Source: an uncultured Ruminococcus sp.
GTDB taxonomy: Bacteria; Bacillota; Clostridia; Oscillospirales; Ruminococcaceae
DNA: 6,076 nt
NCBI GenBank assembly: GCA_947175005.1
Contig: CAMWLD010000144.1
Location: 1-6,076, forward strand
Reading direction: 5' to 3'
The position numbers and the translations under genes are program-made. Positions 4,501-6,076 of the stretch are shown piece after piece (position 1 is the stretch's first letter; each line of letters starts with the position of its first letter). The notes under the pieces were generated by a model, which saw nothing but the letters and a program-made list of their open reading frames with translations, did not search any database and was not told where the DNA came from.

Positions 4501-6076
4501 CTGAACCTGAAGCTGACATATGAACGTTCCCTTGACCTTGATGTTGGTGCAAACGGGATATGGTTTTTCGCCGATACCAATTATTTTGGCAGAAAGGAAA
4601 ACCAATTCGGGGAAGAGGTCTACTTCTACTCGCTTGGCTTCAATCTGACCTCCGAATATTCCCGAATGGGCGGCGGGGGAGACTTCGAGCTGGTGAAAAA
4701 GGACGGCGGCTGGCGTATCCACAGGGGAGTTATTTATACCATTGGAGATGAAATGGCTCTGGGCTTTGACTTTACAAATCGGTTCCGTCCCCCTGTGGAG
4801 TATGATCTGAATGCAGGTATCGAAAAGCTGAAAACGGCGATAGCAGGGGACGGCAATGCCGATAATTTACAGCCTGTCCCCGTTATCGGGCAGAACAGTC
4901 CCACTCCCGAGGAGGCTGTCAGAGAGTATCTTGCCGGGATGAATATTACGACCACTGCGGGAGTTTTCGAGGATGAACCGGAAACGGAAAAATACAGGCA
5001 ATCCAATGTAAATGCCGATAATCTTACGGCAGTAATTGCCACAAGCCATGATTTTGACGATTCCTACGCACATTACTACATTGTCGAGGGCACTCCCGAA
5101 AGCGGCTACAGAGTAAGAGACGATCTGACGTATGCTACCGAAAACAGCGTATTTGTGGCGCAGGTGACAAAGGTCTCTGTGGGTAACTCTTACATTGTTA
5201 CCCCATACAAGGGGCAGCCCGAGGCGGGCAGGGACAGTGATAATTACAGATCCGAAATATCCATAGTTTGTGACTTTGATCTTGAACTTGGAGAAAGCGT
5301 AGTTGTCTGCTATCCTGGGATAATGCAGGCAAGCGCCCCCGCACAGATAGTTCAGCTTTGGGAGCGGCGCTACACGGGCAGCGATTTCCCGACCTATGCC
5401 CGAGTGGAGGAAGAGTCTTACAGCAGCGTTTCCTACGTCGAGCTTCAGCGGGTAATGCAGGTCGGTTACAAGGACGAATATGGCGGAGTGAGCTTTTCTC
5501 CCGATGGCGACTACGTAGAAGTGGTTATGGATATTCCCGATTATTACGTAATTTCGGGCGATGATGTTTTTGTGAATGGTTTGGTAAATGGGAAAAATGC
5601 CGTTTCAATGGGGGCGCTTTGGCCTGCCGAGCAGGGCTTTTCGCCCGAGGATATGAAAATTGATATGGTATCCGGGCGCACAATTACGGTATATGAGGAG
5701 GAAACAGGTTCAAGCGGACTTTATGAATATATGCTCCATTCTTCGCTTCCCGATCATTACAGCGAAAGCGGCATTTACGATACCTATAAGTATATAGTGC
5801 GCCGCGGAGAGTATATGTTATGCGTTTACTTTTTGGCGGAATTTTACGATAAAGACATAGCGGAGCATATGCTCAATTCCCTTGAAATAGCTTTCCTTGA
5901 CCCGGACAGCGTTTATTACAGCGATATTGAAATGGGAGTTTTCTATAACAGTGAAAGCGGCATTGCCGAGGGATATATATACAACGGGTCGGAGTATGAA
6001 GTGGCAGTCATGCTTAACCGTGTGCTTACAAGACTTGACGACGAGGGAGAGTATGTTCACCCCCAATACATAGGCA
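1507..6076 (+). CDS. blaR1: Giant BlaR1/MecR1-like M56 membrane metalloprotease with multidomain ectodomain (3' end beyond window)
   Basis: I translated this frame to the window edge and found 1523 codons with no stop. Membrane segments lie at about 11-28, 38-62, 152-177 and 329-350. A Ser/Thr/Asn/Glu-rich loop of roughly 90 residues joins the second and third. The M56 zinc protease domain (about 180-325) shows ETPFVFG (199-205), IRPKIYVP (207-214), the zinc motif HERAH (228-232), HWFNPLVW (251-258), the likely third ligand Glu269 in MELSCDE, and ESGIKGRIKGIL (312-323). Residues 353-1523 are predicted extracellular, in order: an alpha/beta region (353-475), an OB-like beta module (475-560), two unassigned regions (565-690, 698-800), an LPEGW-type module (825-958), two possible NTF2-like parts (960-1085, 1130-1200), a second OB-like module (1205-1290) and the lipoprotein-like domain (1309-1461). 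Classical BlaR1 is about 600 residues and ends in a penicillin-binding sensor; no convincing SxxK/SxN/KTG set is seen here. By analogy, signal binding outside activates the protease and relieves repression by the BlaI partner. The M56 call is firm; ectodomain assignments beyond the lipoprotein-like one are tentative and the signal is unknown. Confidence 0.92.
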   Translation, partial: MGNLFYNAVNMSVTGAVMIGAVMLLRLAFRKLPRRYSYALWIIPAVRLLCPVAVSSAISIFNLFGTPVNENRMEYISSPVETAVYSQTASVSQVSQISDNLQTVSSAGGSETPVVNENHEHDNVSDISEPTAAVNEIETPNNSENTDSGFENAANIAAIIWLCGSMGVLIWTAISWELVRRRIKNAENAGKMYICDEIETPFVFGIIRPKIYVPRGISENDLRCVLAHERAHISRGDHIVKLLCIPITAIHWFNPLVWVGCRLMTDDMELSCDERALSALGNEERKTYANALLNMSMRQSKLSLGGALSFGESGIKGRIKGILGAKTPTKAAAVAAAVIIVGASVCLLTNAQNSDFIRLGSYESINLISADGVRECDKSEIKGFVEMFDSISFKRVGAPSEAPENFLFSLIFYKGSMAAADPDGVRFFIHENEDGSEEIYAQLRQHLLNNTKYSYFTVTNEEFERVYSSFSEYALHSFTGTVTENTENEYTLVPDPLGGKPYIYFDFSDNRYHVSPDNLSGVTDSVTVSSDEEFQPGDSVRVSYYGNNMSDNVTVKKAETIKCYIGVRNDITNASYSADDEDSQKIWQRLKNFELTPAEKSGLFTGIGKGEGYALASGYNTFYTVQVNDGEHFIRITMLSPVTDAMEFAEVKEPHRYIAVQKGYKDFCGVPIYYTISDSDWEFLCKEVCGKYDAPFLPGIYKRINRGDNIEAEIEIDPNGNIRIQKTDEILAEVSDFNISQEQAYGYKLNRDQHMQYLEYKGAGVIAYSQSLLSSYMDTAYGIYVRDEKSAESLKSEKPTKYTEHTIVMPDNDIRSNEITKQMPAVYLSLDLPEGWTVKTPKRNEETYLPELFTPVNIYDTRGEFAGTAALGFFEESVDIDDGNAHLTVYKDLQGNWQENYTPISHEYFSQNAFTVIDGSYAAMYFDDFEGVFAVAHFKEGAVTEEQCRAIAGSIIMYEYYSEPRDIMESFVRYYYSGLGSGYFHPEMFTDNPQMREYLNLKLTYERSLDLDVGANGIWFFADTNYFGRKENQFGEEVYFYSLGFNLTSEYSRMGGGGDFELVKKDGGWRIHRGVIYTIGDEMALGFDFTNRFRPPVEYDLNAGIEKLKTAIAGDGNADNLQPVPVIGQNSPTPEEAVREYLAGMNITTTAGVFEDEPETEKYRQSNVNADNLTAVIATSHDFDDSYAHYYIVEGTPESGYRVRDDLTYATENSVFVAQVTKVSVGNSYIVTPYKGQPEAGRDSDNYRSEISIVCDFDLELGESVVVCYPGIMQASAPAQIVQLWERRYTGSDFPTYARVEEESYSSVSYVELQRVMQVGYKDEYGGVSFSPDGDYVEVVMDIPDYYVISGDDVFVNGLVNGKNAVSMGALWPAEQGFSPEDMKIDMVSGRTITVYEEETGSSGLYEYMLHSSLPDHYSESGIYDTYKYIVRRGEYMLCVYFLAEFYDKDIAEHMLNSLEIAFLDPDSVYYSDIEMGVFYNSESGIAEGYIYNGSEYEVAVMLNRVLTRLDDEGEYVHPQYIG
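5620..5889 (+). repeat. Duplicated domain segment, copy in the M56 gene
   Basis: This is the second copy of the segment at 772-1041, encoding residues 1372-1461 of the M56 protein. It keeps WPAEQGFS, DMVSGRT, LYEYMLHSS, PDHYSESGIY and FLAEFYDKDIAE. Differences concentrate at a few surface-like positions and third codon bases, and there is no frame change, so both copies appear to be under selection as protein. The full shared domain begins near residue 1309 (position 5431). Confidence 0.9.

Noticed and set aside
3829..4722. A 297-codon open frame on the - strand
   Set aside because: It lies entirely opposite the M56 gene, whose + frame is open and continuous across it. Its translation is rich in Cys, His, Phe and Ile with no recognisable domain. 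It is an antisense shadow.
1507..6076. The long frame as an artefact or a chain of separate genes
   Set aside because: No stop codon interrupts the frame, I noticed no internal ribosome binding site with signal peptide, and a domain related to the lipoprotein is in frame near its end. A single protein is the simplest reading.
1..6076. Insertion sequence, CRISPR array, tRNA or rRNA
   Set aside because: I saw no terminal inverted repeats with a transposase frame, no regularly spaced repeats, and no cloverleaf or ribosomal RNA sequence.

Overview
The window looks like low-to-moderate GC Firmicutes DNA, most likely from a Clostridia gut or rumen lineage such as Ruminococcus/Oscillospiraceae. That placement rests on strong GGAGG-type ribosome binding sites, a Gram-positive lipobox, AT-rich intergenic DNA and the style of the BlaI/BlaR1-family pair. 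It is inference, with no database search behind it. All confident genes lie on the + strand.

Layout: (1) Positions 1-318 are non-coding or only weakly coding. They hold a rightward intrinsic terminator (104-140), AT-rich promoter DNA, and two tandem copies of a GTCTA-N6-TAGAC-type dyad (218-233 and 246-261) that I read as candidate repressor operators. (2) Positions 319-1074 encode a secreted lipoprotein with an acidic stalk and a folded C-terminal domain. (3) Positions 1066-1120 carry a cluster of TTATTGG/CCAATAA half-sites that can pair in alternative ways. (4) Positions 1143-1505 encode a BlaI/MecI/CopY-family winged-helix repressor. (5) From 1507 to the end of the window one reading frame stays open (1523 codons, no stop). 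It encodes a BlaR1/MecR1-type membrane metalloprotease (family M56, HERAH zinc motif) followed by more than 1150 residues of predicted extracellular domains.

The most notable observation is that the large protein carries, at residues 1309-1461, a domain closely related to the folded domain of the lipoprotein at the start of the same gene cluster. Over the last 90 residues I count about 68 identities and about 206 of 270 identical bases, with no gap. Classical BlaR1 proteins are about 600 residues long and end in a penicillin-binding sensor. Here I see no credible penicillin-binding motif set in the visible part, but a chain of other domains instead.

Working model (inference): the three genes form one operon repressed by the BlaI-like protein at the tandem dyads. 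The giant M56 protein senses an unknown external signal, its cytoplasmic protease leads to repressor cleavage, and the surface lipoprotein shares a ligand or partner with the sensor through the common domain. The 3' end of the large gene lies outside the window.
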